Notes: a model not told the origin generated them from the letters alone. Shown: positions 9,508 through 19,409, counted from the stretch's first letter. The stretch: DNA of 64,000 nucleotides from Luteimonas sp. RC10 (GCF_014192745.1 NZ_JACHYJ010000008.1:1-64000); one strand, 5' to 3'. Translations and numbers: made by a program.

Positions 9508-10806
9508 ATGAGTCTGTACGCCCTCGGCATCAATCATCAGACCGCGCCGGTCGCCCTGCGCGAGCGCGTCGCGTTCTCCGGGGACGCGCTGCAGACGGCG
9601 CTGGCCGAACTCAAGTCGCTGCCCCCGGTGCGCGAGGTCGCGCTGCTGTCGACCTGCAACCGCACCGAGCTCTACGCGGTCGCCGACGACGACGGCAGCG
9701 CGCTGGCGCACTGGCTGGCCGCCCATCCCGACCAGGACGGCGGCACTGGCGGCGGCTCGCTCGATGCCTATCTCTACCGCCATCGCGACGACGATGCGGT
9801 GCGCCACCTGTTCCGAGTGGCGACCGGGTTGGACTCGCTGGTGCTCGGCGAGCCGCAGATCCTGGGCCAGGTCAAACAGGCCTGGGCCACTGCGCGCAGC
9901 GCCGGCACGCTGGGCGGCGAGCTCGACCGCGTGTTCCAGCATGCCTTCGTGACCGCCAAGCGGGCGCGCAGCGAGACCCGGATCGGCAACAGTCCGGTGT
10001 CGGTCGCCTCGCTCGCCGTGCGGTTGGCGCAGGAATCGTTTGCGCGGCCGTCGGATTCGGCGGTGCTGCTGGTCGGCGCCGGCGAGACCATCGAGCTGGC
10101 AGCCCGGCACCTGGCGCAGGCCAAGGTCAAGCGGCTGCTTGTCGCCAATCGCACCTATGCCCACGCCCAGGAACTGGCGGCACGGCACGGTGGCATTGCG
10201 CTGCCGCTCGACGAGATCGACCGGCATCTGTTTCTGGCCGACATCGTGTTCTCGGCCACCGCCAGCCGCGAGCCGGTGCTGACCCGGCCACAGGTCGCCG
10301 CCGCGCTGGCCGCGCGCAAGCATCGCCCGATGCTGCTGATGGACCTCGCGGTCCCGCGCGACATCGCGCCTGATGTCGCCGAACTGCGCGACGTATTCCT
10401 GTACACGGTCGACGACCTCGAGCGCACGCTCGATGACAACCGCCGCAGCCGGCGCGAGGCCGCGAGCGATGCCGAGGCGATCATCGACCTGCAGGTCAGC
10501 CGCTATGGCGAGACCCGCGCGGCGAGTGCGCGTCTGGCTCCGGTCAAGCGGCTGCGTGCGCACGGCGACGCGATCCGCAGCGAATCGCTGGCGCGCGCGC
10601 GCCAGCAACTGGCGGCCGGCCAGCCCCCCGAGGCGGTGCTCGAACTGCTCGCCCACACCCTGACCAATCGGCTGCTGCACCTGCCCACCGCTGCGCTGCG
10701 TGAGGCCGCGCTGCGCGGCGACGACGCGCTGGCCGACAGCCTCGACCGGCTGCTGCCGCCCGTTCCCGCCCGGACCGATGCCGATGCTGCCGACCCTGCG
10801 CGTTAA
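9508..10806 (+). CDS. hemA: Glutamyl-tRNA reductase
   Basis: First enzyme of C5-pathway tetrapyrrole synthesis: reduces glutamyl-tRNA to glutamate-1-semialdehyde with NADPH. At 432 residues it is family length. The catalytic Cys50 sits in [12 protein letters not shown], with the substrate region INHQTAPV and [17 protein letters not shown]; the NADPH domain has [16 protein letters not shown] (about 188-203), and [12 protein letters not shown] follows. The 3' end overlaps prfA by 23 bases, the conserved hemA-prfA pairing. Start ATG 9508 gives [14 protein letters not shown]. Confidence 0.97.
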   Translation: MSLYALGINHQTAPVALRERVAFSGDALQTALAELKSLPPVREVALLSTCNRTELYAVADDDGSALAHWLAAHPDQDGGTGGGSLDAYLYRHRDDDAVRHLFRVATGLDSLVLGEPQILGQVKQAWATARSAGTLGGELDRVFQHAFVTAKRARSETRIGNSPVSVASLAVRLAQESFARPSDSAVLLVGAGETIELAARHLAQAKVKRLLVANRTYAHAQELAARHGGIALPLDEIDRHLFLADIVFSATASREPVLTRPQVAAALAARKHRPMLLMDLAVPRDIAPDVAELRDVFLYTVDDLERTLDDNRRSRREAASDAEAIIDLQVSRYGETRAASARLAPVKRLRAHGDAIRSESLARARQQLAAGQPPEAVLELLAHTLTNRLLHLPTAALREAALRGDDALADSLDRLLPPVPARTDADAADPAR

Positions 10807-11866
10807 GCTCGAGGCCCTGGCCGAGCGTCGCGACGAGGTCGAACGCCTGCTCTCCGATCCGACCACGGTCGCCGACCAGGGCCGCTACCGTGCGCTATCA
10901 CGCGAGTTCGCCCAGCTCGAACCGCTGTCGGCAGCGCTGGCGCAGGAACGCGCGGCCCATGCCGACCTCGCCGCCGCGCGCGCGATGCTCGACGACGCCG
11001 ATCTGCGCGAACTCGCCGAGGAAGAAATCGCTGCGGCGACTGCGCGAATCGAGTCGCTCGAGGCCGAGCTGCTGGCGCTGCTGGTCCCGCGCGACGCGCG
11101 CGACGAGGGTGGCCTGTACCTGGAGATCCGCGCCGGTACCGGCGGCGACGAGGCCGCGATCTTCGCTGGCGACCTGTTCCGGATGTACCAGCGCTTCGCC
11201 GAGCGCAACGGCTGGCGGGTCGAGGTCGAATCGGCCAGCCCCGGCGAGCACGGCGGCTTCCGCGAGATCGTCGCCAGCGTGGAAGGCGCCGGCGCCTACG
11301 CGCGGCTGAAGTTCGAGTCGGGCACCCATCGCGTGCAGCGTGTGCCCGAGACCGAATCGCAGGGGCGTATCCATACCTCGGCGGCGACCGTGGCGATCAT
11401 CCCGATCGAGGACGAGGCCGCCGACATCGTGCTCAACCCGGCCGACCTGAAAGTCGACACCTTCCGGTCCTCGGGCGCGGGTGGACAGCACGTCAACAAG
11501 ACCGACTCGGCGATCCGCATCACCCACGTGCCCACCGGCACCGTGGTCGAGTCGCAGACCGAGCGCAGCCAGCACGCCAACCGCGACAAGGCGATGAAGC
11601 GACTGCGCGCGATGCTGGCCGAGGCCGAGGCCGAACGCCGCGCGGCCGCGACGGCGCAGATCCGTCGACTGCAGGTCGGCAGCGGCGACCGCAGCCAGCG
11701 CATCCGCACCTACAACTATCCCCAGGGCCGGATCACCGACCACCGTGTCGACGGCCTGACCCTCTACGACCTGCCCAACGTGCTCGAAGGCCAGCTCGAG
11801 CCGCTGATCGACCGGTTGTCGCAGGAACACCAGGCCGACGCGCTGGCGCAGCTGACCGCGCAGTAA
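10784..11866 (+). CDS. prfA: Peptide chain release factor 1
   Basis: Recognises UAA and UAG and triggers hydrolysis of peptidyl-tRNA. The 360 residues equal E. coli RF1. The GGQ motif is at 233-235 in [17 protein letters not shown]; the tripeptide stop-codon reader is P-E-T (188-190) in [14 protein letters not shown], a variant of the PxT motif. An ATG six bases upstream (10778) is also possible; [12 protein letters not shown] matches the family better. Overlap with hemA implies co-translation. Confidence 0.96.
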   Translation: MLPTLRVKLEALAERRDEVERLLSDPTTVADQGRYRALSREFAQLEPLSAALAQERAAHADLAAARAMLDDADLRELAEEEIAAATARIESLEAELLALLVPRDARDEGGLYLEIRAGTGGDEAAIFAGDLFRMYQRFAERNGWRVEVESASPGEHGGFREIVASVEGAGAYARLKFESGTHRVQRVPETESQGRIHTSAATVAIIPIEDEAADIVLNPADLKVDTFRSSGAGGQHVNKTDSAIRITHVPTGTVVESQTERSQHANRDKAMKRLRAMLAEAEAERRAAATAQIRRLQVGSGDRSQRIRTYNYPQGRITDHRVDGLTLYDLPNVLEGQLEPLIDRLSQEHQADALAQLTAQ

Positions 11867-11878
11867 GAGCCCCCACCC

Positions 11879-11918
11879 GACGCCTCCGGCGTCGACCTCT
11901 CCCGCAAGGCGGGGGAGG
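11879..11918. repeat. Double-hairpin intergenic element after prfA
   Basis: Two adjacent hairpins: GACGCC-TCC-GGCGTC (11879-11893) and CCTCTCCCGC with a GGGGGAGG partner (11896-11918). The string resembles short interspersed elements of the CCTCTCCCGC...GCGGGAGAGG type that I recall from xanthomonad and other proteobacterial intergenic regions. It could serve as a terminator for hemA-prfA. The rest of 11919-12083 holds nothing I recognise. Confidence 0.5.
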
Positions 11919-12083
11919 TGCGCATGCGGCCAACGCCGCCTCGAAGTCTTCAGCCCATCTCCCGTGCGCGCGGCGGAGGTGCCCGTCATGGTGTGCGCCG
12001 ACCAGCATGCTTTCCAAGCGGGCGATGCGTCGGCGCCGCGACCATCCGCCACACCCGGCCGCCGCCGGGTATGCGCATGCCGG

Positions 12084-12092
12084 TGGTAACCT
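12084..12092 (+). promoter_or_regulatory. Extended -10 (TGGTAACCT) of moaB, leaderless arrangement
   Basis: TG-G-TAACCT ends at 12092, and the ATG follows after six bases (GACCGC). With the usual 6-7 base distance from -10 to start point, transcription would begin at or next to the A of ATG, giving a leaderless mRNA. No Shine-Dalgarno sequence fits in the gap. Confidence 0.55.
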
Positions 12093-12098
12093 GACCGC

Positions 12099-12617
12099 AT
12101 GAGCGCATTGAACGAACGTATCCCGCTGTCCATCTGCGTGTTGACGGTCTCCGACACCCGCACGGCCGCCAACGACACCTCGGGCGACTACCTCGCCGAG
12201 GCGTTGCGCGCCGACGGCCACCGCGTCGCCGAGCGCGCACTGTTGCCCGACGACCGCTATGCGATGCGCGCGCTGGTCTCACGCTGGATCGCCGATCCCG
12301 ATGTCGACGGCATCCTGGTCACCGGCGGCACCGGCTTCACCGGCCGCGATTCGACGCCAGAAGCGCTGCTGCCCCTGCTCGACAAGGAGATGCCGGGCTT
12401 CGGCGAACTGTTCCGCGCGGTGTCGTTCGAGGAGATCGGCACCTCGTCGCTGCAGTCGCGCGCATTCGCTGGCTTGGCGAATGCGACCTTCGTCTTCGCC
12501 CTGCCCGGCTCGACCTCGGCCTGCACGACCGCGTGGGAGCGGATCATCCGCCACCAGCTCGATTCGACCACCCGGCCCTGCAACCTGGCGACGATCCGTC
12601 CGCGCCTGAAGGAATGA
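12099..12617 (+). CDS. moaB: Molybdenum cofactor biosynthesis protein MoaB
   Basis: Member of the MogA/MoaB family that adenylylates molybdopterin before metal insertion; some MoaB proteins are inactive or poorly understood. The 172 residues show the MPT-binding core: [18 protein letters not shown] near the N-terminus, [20 protein letters not shown] (about 71-90) and [15 protein letters not shown]. Single gene, convergent with hda with a 25-base gap. No other moa or moe gene is near. Initiation seems to be leaderless. Confidence 0.93.
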   Translation: MSALNERIPLSICVLTVSDTRTAANDTSGDYLAEALRADGHRVAERALLPDDRYAMRALVSRWIADPDVDGILVTGGTGFTGRDSTPEALLPLLDKEMPGFGELFRAVSFEEIGTSSLQSRAFAGLANATFVFALPGSTSACTTAWERIIRHQLDSTTRPCNLATIRPRLKE

Positions 12618-12642
12618 CGGCACGCGTGCGCGGCGACTGCGG

Positions 12643-13347
12643 CTACGAGGCCTCGGCCAGCACCTGACGCACGAACGGGACGGTGAGCCGGCGCTGCGAG
12701 GCCAGCGAGGCGCGGTCGAGCCGATCGAGCAACGCGGTCAGCGCCGGCAGGTCGCGGTCGACCCGGCGCAGCAACCAATCGATCGTGGCCGCGTCGACCT
12801 GCAGGCCGCGACGTTCGGCGCGCAAGCGCAGCAGCGTATGTCGGCCCGTGTCGTCGAGCGGCGCCAGCGCCACGCGCACACTCTGCGCAAGCCGCGAGCG
12901 CAGGTCGGGCAAGGTCAACGCCAGCGCCTCGGGCGGCTGGTCGGCGGTGTAGAACACGCTGCGGCCGGCGTCGTGCAGCCGGTTGTGCAGGTCGAACAGC
13001 GCGATCTCGTCGTCACGGTCGCCGGCGATTGCGTCCAGACCGTCGACCGCGACCAGGTCGTGCCCCTGCAAGGCCTCGGCGGCCGCACGCACGCGTCCGG
13101 CCAGGCTGCGTAACGGCAGGTAGACCGCGCTGCGGCCCAGTTGCTCGGCCTGCGCGCACAGTGCGATCGCCAGGTGGGTCTTGCCGGTGCCGGCCGGGCC
13201 GGCGACGTACAGCGCGCGGCGTGCACCGGCCAGCGCGAAGTCGCGCAACTGCGGCATCAACGCCGGGTCGTTCGCGACGAACGTGTCCAGCCGCTGGTCC
13301 GGCGGATAGCGCAGCGCCAGCGGCAATTGCGGCGACGGCGCGCTCAT
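12643..13347 (-). CDS. hda: DnaA regulatory inactivator Hda
   Basis: AAA+ protein that with the DNA-loaded sliding clamp stimulates ATP hydrolysis by DnaA. The 234 residues begin with the clamp-binding motif QLPLAL (7-12); Walker A is [10 protein letters not shown] (about 50-59), Walker B-like [12 protein letters not shown], and the C-terminal part matches DnaA domain III but lacks the DNA-binding domain IV. Its start overlaps the AI-2E permease stop by four bases. hda next to a PerM permease and purM is a conserved gammaproteobacterial neighbourhood. Confidence 0.93.
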   Translation of the reverse strand: MSAPSPQLPLALRYPPDQRLDTFVANDPALMPQLRDFALAGARRALYVAGPAGTGKTHLAIALCAQAEQLGRSAVYLPLRSLAGRVRAAAEALQGHDLVAVDGLDAIAGDRDDEIALFDLHNRLHDAGRSVFYTADQPPEALALTLPDLRSRLAQSVRVALAPLDDTGRHTLLRLRAERRGLQVDAATIDWLLRRVDRDLPALTALLDRLDRASLASQRRLTVPFVRQVLAEAS

Positions 13348-14522
13348 CGCGTCGGATCGACCGGGTCGTCGGTCCGGCTGTCGTGTGGCACGACGATGCT
13401 GCTGCCTGCCAATGCAATCGTCGGCTTGTCGCCGGCGTAGAGCTTGCTCTGGGTGTAGCGCTCGTGCGCGTAGCGCAACAGCACATTGGCCACCGCGGCC
13501 ATCGGCAACGCCAGCAGCATGCCCAGGAACCCGAACAACTGGCCGCCGGCCAGCACTGCGAAGATCACCGCGGCCGGATGCAGGCCGATCCGGTCACCGA
13601 CCAGGCGCGGGGTCAGCACGTAGCTTTCGACGAGCTGGCCGATCGTGAACACCACGCCGATCAGGATCAGCAACGTCCAGTCGAAGCCCTGGACCTGGAC
13701 GATCGCGGCGATCAACGCCATCAGAATGCCGACCGTCGCGCCCAGATACGGGATGAAGCTGATCAGGCCCGCGATCATGCCGATCAACAGGCCCAGGCGC
13801 AGGCCGACCAGCGACATGCCGACCGCATAGATCGCGCCCTGGCCGAGCATCACCAGGAACTGGCCGCGCAGGAAACCGCCAAGCGATTCGCTGGTCTCGC
13901 GCGCCAGCCGGTTCGCGGTGCCGATGTGGTCGCGCGGCACCAGCGAGGCGCAGCGCTCGACCAGCAGATCCCAGTCGCGCATGAAATAGAACGTCAGGAT
14001 CGGCACCAGCACCAGGTTGATCACCACCGCCAGCAGGGCGAAGCCCGAGCGCGACAGGTAGCCCAGCACCGCCGCGGCGACGCCGCCGGCCTGCTGCCAG
14101 TGTTCGCGGATCAGCTCGATCAACCGGTCGGTATCGAGCCAGGCGACGACCTCGTAGCCGGTGCGCTGCTCGATCCAGGGCAGCGCGGTGCCGATGATCC
14201 AGTCGCGGTAGGCCGGCAGGCTGTCGACGAGAGTGACGATCTGCCGTTCGATCATCGGCACCAGGATGATCAGCACCAGCGCCAGCAACAGCGTCATCAG
14301 CGCGAAGACCAGCGAGACGGCCAGCGTGCGCGAGTGGCCGCGGCGCTCGATGCGATCGACCAGCGGGTCGCCCAGCCAGCCCAGCAGCGCGGCGAGCACA
14401 AACGGCGTGAGCACCGGGCCCAGTTGCCCGATCACCCAGGCGACCGCGACCAGCGCCAATCCCCATTGCAGGCGCCGGAGGAAACGCGCGATGTCGGCGT
14501 TCGCGGGATCGTGCTCGGTCAT
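13344..14522 (-). CDS. AI-2E/PerM family membrane protein
   Basis: 392-residue polytopic protein of the PF01594 family; members include the AI-2 exporter TqsA and uncharacterised PerM proteins. Hydrophobic segments occur near 18-60 (WGLALVAVAWVIGQL, PFVLAALLGWLGDPLV), about 70-95, about 150-180 and several in the C-terminal half (GMSLVGLRLGLLIGMIAGL, LFGFLGMLLALPMAAV). The family motif region GLRLGLLIG...SFIPYLGA is present. Substrate unknown. It lies 16 bases after the DUF2066 gene and overlaps hda. Confidence 0.85.
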   Translation of the reverse strand: MTEHDPANADIARFLRRLQWGLALVAVAWVIGQLGPVLTPFVLAALLGWLGDPLVDRIERRGHSRTLAVSLVFALMTLLLALVLIILVPMIERQIVTLVDSLPAYRDWIIGTALPWIEQRTGYEVVAWLDTDRLIELIREHWQQAGGVAAAVLGYLSRSGFALLAVVINLVLVPILTFYFMRDWDLLVERCASLVPRDHIGTANRLARETSESLGGFLRGQFLVMLGQGAIYAVGMSLVGLRLGLLIGMIAGLISFIPYLGATVGILMALIAAIVQVQGFDWTLLILIGVVFTIGQLVESYVLTPRLVGDRIGLHPAAVIFAVLAGGQLFGFLGMLLALPMAAVANVLLRYAHERYTQSKLYAGDKPTIALAGSSIVVPHDSRTDDPVDPTR

Positions 14523-14538
14523 GGTGGTCCTGGCGCGA

Positions 14539-15624
14539 TCAGCGCAGGTGGAAAGTGGGGGTCACGCCCTCGGGAGCGCCGTCGGCCTCGACCAGCACGT
14601 TCTCATCGGCCATGCGGCGGAAACCGCTCAGCCCGGTCAGCAGGTCGAGCTGCACCTCCAGCCCGCGCGGCGTCGCGCGCAGCGGACGGATCGCACGGAC
14701 CACCGACATGCGCTGCAACTGCGCCGACAGGCGGATGAAGTCGGCGCTGCTGTTGATGCCAGTGAACAGGATCGCTTCGGTCGAAGGCGTGCCGGCCGGG
14801 CTGGCCTTGGCATAGCGGCGGGTCAGCGCATCGGCCGCGCCGTCGGCGCCGGTCGGCAGGATCCGCCGGGCGTCGTCGCCGGTCTCGCTCCAGCGCGCCA
14901 GCACCCGGCCGCCATCGACGAAGATCCACTCGGCCTTCCAGCCGCTGCCGTCTCGATAGAGCTTGCCGACCAGTTGCATCGGCGGGTTGTAGCGCGCCGA
15001 GATGCGGGCGATCGCGGCGGTGTCGCCCCGCCAGATCGCGCCGACGGCGGCCTGCTCGGCGGCGCTGCCGCCCGGCAGCCCGAGCCGGTAGCCGCGCTCG
15101 ATCGCACGCTGGAGCACCGGCCGGGCGACGTTGTTCTGCTGCAGGCCGACCAGACGCGGCCCGGAGCCGTCGTCGATCGCCAGCCACAGCACCGGCTTGG
15201 GCCGCGGATCGGGCCACACCGGCAGGCCGAGCGCGGCCGCCACGCCGTCGACGTCCTCGGGGCGGAAGCGCACCACCAGGGTCGTGGTGAAGGTCGGCGA
15301 GCCGCGCGAGGACACGCCCTCGTCCTGGCGGTAGTCGTAGCCCTCCACATACTGTTCTGCGCGCCGCAGTTCCTGCGACACGCCCGGCCGCTGGGCGACC
15401 CCGCGGTCGCCCGACAGCTTGCCCAGCACCTGGGCCAGCGCGCGCGAAAAACCCGCGGTGCGCTCGTTCTCGTTCTGGCTGCGCACCGGGATCTCGGCCG
15501 CGTACAGGCCGGTGCCTTCGGCGCGGTCGCCCTCCATGCGCTGCGCGGCCGCCTGGCCGGCGGACAGCAGCAGGGCGGCCAACAGCCACGCCATCATTCC
15601 CAACGAGCGCTTCGGGCGGTGCAT
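14539..15624 (-). CDS. Exported DUF2066 protein
   Basis: 361 residues with a clear signal peptide (about 1-28, core [19 protein letters not shown]). Family motifs visible: [32 protein letters not shown] and [15 protein letters not shown]. The function of DUF2066 is unknown; members lie between purM and hda in many gammaproteobacteria, as here. ATG 15624 begins the signal peptide; another ATG at 15651 would add nine polar residues. Divergent from purM. Confidence 0.85.
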   Translation of the reverse strand: MHRPKRSLGMMAWLLAALLLSAGQAAAQRMEGDRAEGTGLYAAEIPVRSQNENERTAGFSRALAQVLGKLSGDRGVAQRPGVSQELRRAEQYVEGYDYRQDEGVSSRGSPTFTTTLVVRFRPEDVDGVAAALGLPVWPDPRPKPVLWLAIDDGSGPRLVGLQQNNVARPVLQRAIERGYRLGLPGGSAAEQAAVGAIWRGDTAAIARISARYNPPMQLVGKLYRDGSGWKAEWIFVDGGRVLARWSETGDDARRILPTGADGAADALTRRYAKASPAGTPSTEAILFTGINSSADFIRLSAQLQRMSVVRAIRPLRATPRGLEVQLDLLTGLSGFRRMADENVLVEADGAPEGVTPTFHLR

Positions 15625-15732
15625 CCGGTTGATCCTGAGTCGGGGGGACATCGACGCGGGATGGTGCCACAAACCGTGCGAGCGGTTCGTGGCGATACGC
15701 CGACGCGCCGACCGCGGCAGGCCGGCCGCGGC

Positions 15733-15741
15733 TGCTAGAAT
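15733..15741 (+). promoter_or_regulatory. Extended -10 (TGCTAGAAT) of purM
   Basis: TG-C-TAGAAT is a good extended -10 and lacks a recognisable -35, as extended -10 promoters often do. Predicted start near 15748 leaves about 25 bases of leader before the GTG of purM. Confidence 0.45.
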
Positions 15742-15772
15742 CCCCGGTCCTTTCCGCTTCGCGACGGCCGCC

Positions 15773-16816
15773 GTGACCGCCCCCACTCCCCTGACCTACC
15801 GCGATGCCGGCGTCGACATCGACGCGGGCAATGCACTCGTCGAACGCATCAAGCCGCTGGTCAAGCGCAGCTTCCGGCCCGAGGTCATGGGGGGCCTGGG
15901 CGGATTCGGCGCGCTGTTCGACCTGTCGGGCAAGTACCGCGAGCCGGTGCTGGTCTCGGGCACCGATGGCGTGGGCACCAAGCTCAAGCTCGCCCAGCAA
16001 CTGGGCCGCCACGACACCATCGGCATCGACCTGGTCGCGATGTGCGTCAACGACGTGCTGGTGCAGGGCGCCGAGCCGCTGTTCTTCCTCGACTACTTCG
16101 CCACCGGCAAGCTCGACATCGACACCACGGCCGCGGTCATCGGCGGTATTGCCCGCGGCTGCGAGCTGTCGGGCTGCGCGCTGATCGGCGGCGAGACTGC
16201 CGAGATGCCGGACATGTATGGCATCGGCGAATACGATCTGGCCGGCTTCACCGTCGGCGCGGTCGAGAAGTCGGAACTGCGCGACGGCGGCAAGGTCCAG
16301 GCCGGTGACGTGCTGATCGGCATCGCGTCCAGCGGTCCGCATTCGAACGGCTATTCGCTGATCCGCCGCATCTACGAGCGGGCCGGCAGCCCGGCCGAGG
16401 TCGAAGTCGGCGGCGTGAAGCTGGTCGATGCGCTGATGGCGCCCACCACGCTGTACGTCAAGCCGGTGCTCGAGCTGCTGCGCGGACCGCTCGGGCCGCA
16501 GTTGCATGCGATGGCGCACGTCACCGGTGGCGGCCTGACCGAGAACATCATCCGAGTGGTTCCAGACGGCCTCGGCCTGACGATCGACGCGGCGTCCTGG
16601 CCGTTGCCGCCGGTGTTCGAGTGGCTGCAGCGCGAAGGCGCGGTCGCCGACCACGAGATGTGGCGCACCTTCAATTGCGGCATCGGTTTCGTGCTGGTGG
16701 TGCCGGCCGACAGCGTCGGGGCGTTCGGCACCGCGCTCGATGGTCTGGGCCTGGCCCATTGGTCGATCGGCGAGGTCGTCGCGCACAGCGACGGCGAGCG
16801 CGTACGTATCGGCTGA
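15773..16816 (+). CDS. purM: Phosphoribosylformylglycinamidine cyclo-ligase (AIR synthetase)
   Basis: Closes the imidazole ring of purines using ATP, giving AIR. 347 residues. The N-terminus [15 protein letters not shown] is diagnostic; [41 protein letters not shown] and [13 protein letters not shown] follow in family order, and [11 protein letters not shown] is near 245. GTG 15773 gives a short leader to the conserved region and no in-frame ATG fits better. Upstream of purN, with a small membrane protein gene between them. Confidence 0.97.
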   Translation: MTAPTPLTYRDAGVDIDAGNALVERIKPLVKRSFRPEVMGGLGGFGALFDLSGKYREPVLVSGTDGVGTKLKLAQQLGRHDTIGIDLVAMCVNDVLVQGAEPLFFLDYFATGKLDIDTTAAVIGGIARGCELSGCALIGGETAEMPDMYGIGEYDLAGFTVGAVEKSELRDGGKVQAGDVLIGIASSGPHSNGYSLIRRIYERAGSPAEVEVGGVKLVDALMAPTTLYVKPVLELLRGPLGPQLHAMAHVTGGGLTENIIRVVPDGLGLTIDAASWPLPPVFEWLQREGAVADHEMWRTFNCGIGFVLVVPADSVGAFGTALDGLGLAHWSIGEVVAHSDGERVRIG

Positions 16817-16825
16817 GCCGGCCGC

Positions 16826-17284
16826 ATGCACGCCGATCCCGCCCCCGCGCCCTACGCGCCGCCCCGGGCCCCGGGCCCGGCCGCGCCGGCATTGTCGCCG
16901 GCGCAGATCGATGGGCAACTGCGCACGCTCTCGGTCCTGCACCATGTCCTGGGTGCACTGTCGCTGGCCGGGAGCCTGCCGCTGCTGGTGCTGCTGGTGT
17001 TCGGCATCGTCAATGAAGCTGCGGACGACTTCGCCGATCCGGGCGGGGTCAGCACAATCGCAGTGGTCGGTGCGCTGGTCCTGGCCGCGCTGGCCGGCGG
17101 CGCCCTGTGCATCCGCGCCGGCTTCGATCTCGCACGCCGTCGCCGCCACGGCTTGTGTGTGGCGGTCGCCGCGCTCGTGTGCCTGAACTTTCCGCTGGGT
17201 ACGGCACTTGGTGTCTACGCGCTGGTCGTGCTGTCGCGCCCCGACGTGCACGCCGCATTCGCTACCACCGGCCCCACTCGATGA
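16826..17284 (+). CDS. Small membrane protein between purM and purN
   Basis: 152 residues, not recognised as a named family. A Pro/Ala-rich N-terminal tail (1-25) precedes three or four hydrophobic segments: LGALSLAGSLPLLVLLVFGI (about 42-61), TIAVVGALVLAALAGGALCI (about 76-95), and about 109-136. The polar segment LARRRRHG follows the second. It starts nine bases after the purM stop and overlaps purN by four (ATGA), so it is co-translated with purine genes. Transport or stress roles cannot be told apart by sequence. Confidence 0.8.
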   Translation: MHADPAPAPYAPPRAPGPAAPALSPAQIDGQLRTLSVLHHVLGALSLAGSLPLLVLLVFGIVNEAADDFADPGGVSTIAVVGALVLAALAGGALCIRAGFDLARRRRHGLCVAVAALVCLNFPLGTALGVYALVVLSRPDVHAAFATTGPTR

Positions 17285-17940
17285 CGCTGCGCATCGCGGT
17301 GCTCGCCTCGGGTCGGGGCAGCAACCTGCAGGCGATCCTCGACGCGATCGCCGCCGGCACGCTCGACGCGACCGTCACCGGCGTCTGGTCGGATCGCGGC
17401 GATGCCGGCGCGCTGGAACGCGCGCGCGCTGCCGGGATCCCGGCGCAGGCCATCCGCCCACGCGACCATGCCGACCGCCATGCGTACGACGCCGCACTGT
17501 TCGCGGCGATCGACGCCGCCGCGCCCGAGCTGATCGTCTGCGCCGGTTATATGCGGCTGATCGGCGCCGCGGCCGTCGAAGGGCGCGCCGGCCGGATGAT
17601 CAACATCCATCCCTCGCTGCTGCCGGCCTTCAAGGGCCTGCACACCCATCGCCAGGCACTGGCGGCCGGGGTCGACGAACATGGGGCCAGCGTGCATTTC
17701 GTGACCGCCGACCTCGACGGAGGACCGGTGATCGCCCAGGCGCGCGTCCCGGTGCACCCCGGCGACGACGAGGCCGCGCTCGCCCAGCGGGTGCTGGCGC
17801 GCGAGCATCCGCTGCTGCTGGAAACCCTGCGCTGGATCGCCGCCGGGCGGGTCCGGCTGAACGCGGCCGGCGCGGTGCAGATCGACGGCCGGACCGCAGC
17901 GGCGCCGCTTCAGCTGGCAGCCAACCAGCGCTTCCCATGA
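17281..17940 (+). CDS. purN: Phosphoribosylglycinamide formyltransferase (GAR transformylase)
   Basis: Transfers formyl from 10-formyl-THF to GAR in purine synthesis. 219 residues. The phosphate-binding ASGRGSNLQAI is at 9-19; the catalytic triad lies in MINIHPSLLPAFKGLHTH (Asn, His) and DLDGGPVIAQA (Asp). The order purM-x-purN fits. Overlaps the upstream membrane-protein gene by ATGA. Confidence 0.97.
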   Translation: MTLRIAVLASGRGSNLQAILDAIAAGTLDATVTGVWSDRGDAGALERARAAGIPAQAIRPRDHADRHAYDAALFAAIDAAAPELIVCAGYMRLIGAAAVEGRAGRMINIHPSLLPAFKGLHTHRQALAAGVDEHGASVHFVTADLDGGPVIAQARVPVHPGDDEAALAQRVLAREHPLLLETLRWIAAGRVRLNAAGAVQIDGRTAAAPLQLAANQRFP

Positions 17941-17950
17941 TGGCCGCCCA

Positions 17951-18667
17951 ATGCGCCCTCTCCTCGCCCTCGTCGCCGGCCTGCTGATCGCCTGGATGCC
18001 CGCCGGCCGGGCGGCGCCGCTGCAGCCGTTCGTCGCGACCTACGAGGCCTGGTACCAGGGCCGCCAGGCGGGCACCGCGACCATGCGGCTGCAGCCCGAC
18101 GGGCCGAACTGGCAGATCGATTTAAGCATCCGCGGCAACCGCGGGTTTGCCGGCATTCTCGGGCTGAACGTCGAGCAGGGCACCCGATTCGACCTCGTCG
18201 GCGAGACCTTCCGCCCGTTGACCCAGCACACGCTGCGCAAGGCGGCAGTGCTGTTCAACCGCCGCACCGAGGGCATCTACGACTGGACACGGGGCGTTGC
18301 GACCTGGACCGGCGACATCAGCAAGCGCCGCCGCGCCCCGGTGCCGCTGCAGCCCGGCGACATGAGCGCGCTGCTGATCAACCTGGCGATCGTCCGCGAC
18401 GCCGCCCCGGGCGCGGCACTGCAATACCGCTTCGTCGACGGCGGCCGCGCGCGCGACTATGCCTACCTCACCGCGCCCGAGCCGGAGATCGTCCAGGTCG
18501 CCGATGTCAGTTATTCGGCGTTGCGGGTTTCACGAACCAACGGCGGCAATGACGAGATGATCGTCTGGATCGCCGATGGCGTTCCCACCCCCATCCGCAT
18601 CCTGCAACGCGAAGACGGCGAAGACGCGATCGACCTGCGCCTCGTCGAATACCAAGGAGTTCCCTAA
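17951..18667 (+). CDS. DUF3108 periplasmic protein, copy 1
   Basis: 238 residues with a signal peptide (MRPLLALVAGLLIAWMPAGR). Family features: LQPFVATYEAWYQGRQAG near the mature N-terminus, IYDWTRGVATWTGD (about 112-125) and a C-terminal region of beta strands ending in LRLVEYQGVP. DUF3108 proteins are predicted beta-rich envelope proteins of unknown function. It begins ten bases after purN and ends one base before copy 2, with which it shares fold and length; the pair is a tandem duplication. Confidence 0.85.
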   Translation: MRPLLALVAGLLIAWMPAGRAAPLQPFVATYEAWYQGRQAGTATMRLQPDGPNWQIDLSIRGNRGFAGILGLNVEQGTRFDLVGETFRPLTQHTLRKAAVLFNRRTEGIYDWTRGVATWTGDISKRRRAPVPLQPGDMSALLINLAIVRDAAPGAALQYRFVDGGRARDYAYLTAPEPEIVQVADVSYSALRVSRTNGGNDEMIVWIADGVPTPIRILQREDGEDAIDLRLVEYQGVP

Positions 18668-18668
18668 G

Positions 18669-19385
18669 ATGCCCCAGACGACCCGCCGCCCCCGCCTGCT
18701 CGCCGCCTGCGGCGCCGCCCTGCTGTCGCTCGCCACGCTGCCGGCGCTGGCACTCGAGCCCTTCACCGCGAGCTACCAGACGACCTTCATGGGTCTGCGT
18801 GGGCAGGCCGACATGAAGCTCGCCCGCGAAGGCAGCGCGCGCTGGAAGTACAGCCTCAACGTCACAGGTGCCGGCGCCCGGCTCGAACAAAGCACGGTGT
18901 TCGAAGCCAACGGAGACCAGTGGCGGCCGATCAGCAGCACCGACTCCCAGCGCGGCGAGTCGGGCCTGGCGGCGATGCTGGTCAAGCGTCGCAGTGTCAA
19001 CGCGACCTACGACTGGAACGCCGGCGAGGCGCGTTGGAGCGGGGACGTCAAGGATGACCAGGGCGGCCCGGTGAAGCTGCAGTCCGGCGACCTGGACGGC
19101 ATGCTGATGAATCTGGTGCTGGTGCGCGACGTGCAGGCAGGCCGCTCGCCGCTGCGCTATCGCCTTGTCGAGGACGGCCGCAGCAAGCGCCAGGTATTCG
19201 AGCGCCAGGGCACCGAGGCGGTGACGGTTGGCGGCCGCACACTGCAGGCGACCAAGGTGGTGCGTACCGACGGGCGGCGCGAGATCGTGGCCTGGATCGT
19301 CGACGATCTGCCGGTCCCGGCCCGGCTGCTGCAACGCCGCGACGGCAGCGACCATATCGACATGCGCCTGCAGTCGGTGAACTGA
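18669..19385 (+). CDS. DUF3108 periplasmic protein, copy 2
   Basis: 238 residues, exactly the length of copy 1. Signal peptide (about 1-26, LLAACGAALLSLATLPALA), then LEPFTASYQTTFMGLRGQAD, YDWNAGEARWSGDVKDDQGG and a C-terminal LLQRRDGSDHIDMRL that parallels LLQREDGEDAIDLRL style residues of copy 1. ATG 18669 directly follows the stop of copy 1 and is preceded by the AAGGAG in its last codons. Closed by a strong terminator. Function unknown. Confidence 0.88.
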   Translation: MPQTTRRPRLLAACGAALLSLATLPALALEPFTASYQTTFMGLRGQADMKLAREGSARWKYSLNVTGAGARLEQSTVFEANGDQWRPISSTDSQRGESGLAAMLVKRRSVNATYDWNAGEARWSGDVKDDQGGPVKLQSGDLDGMLMNLVLVRDVQAGRSPLRYRLVEDGRSKRQVFERQGTEAVTVGGRTLQATKVVRTDGRREIVAWIVDDLPVPARLLQRRDGSDHIDMRLQSVN

Positions 19386-19409
19386 GCGCCGCTGGCGACT
19401 GAGCAAGGA

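Noticed and set aside
14603-17251. Minus-strand frame of about 882 codons across DUF2066 and purM
   Set aside because: Shadow of purM and of DUF2066 in another frame; no motif, and purM is unambiguous.
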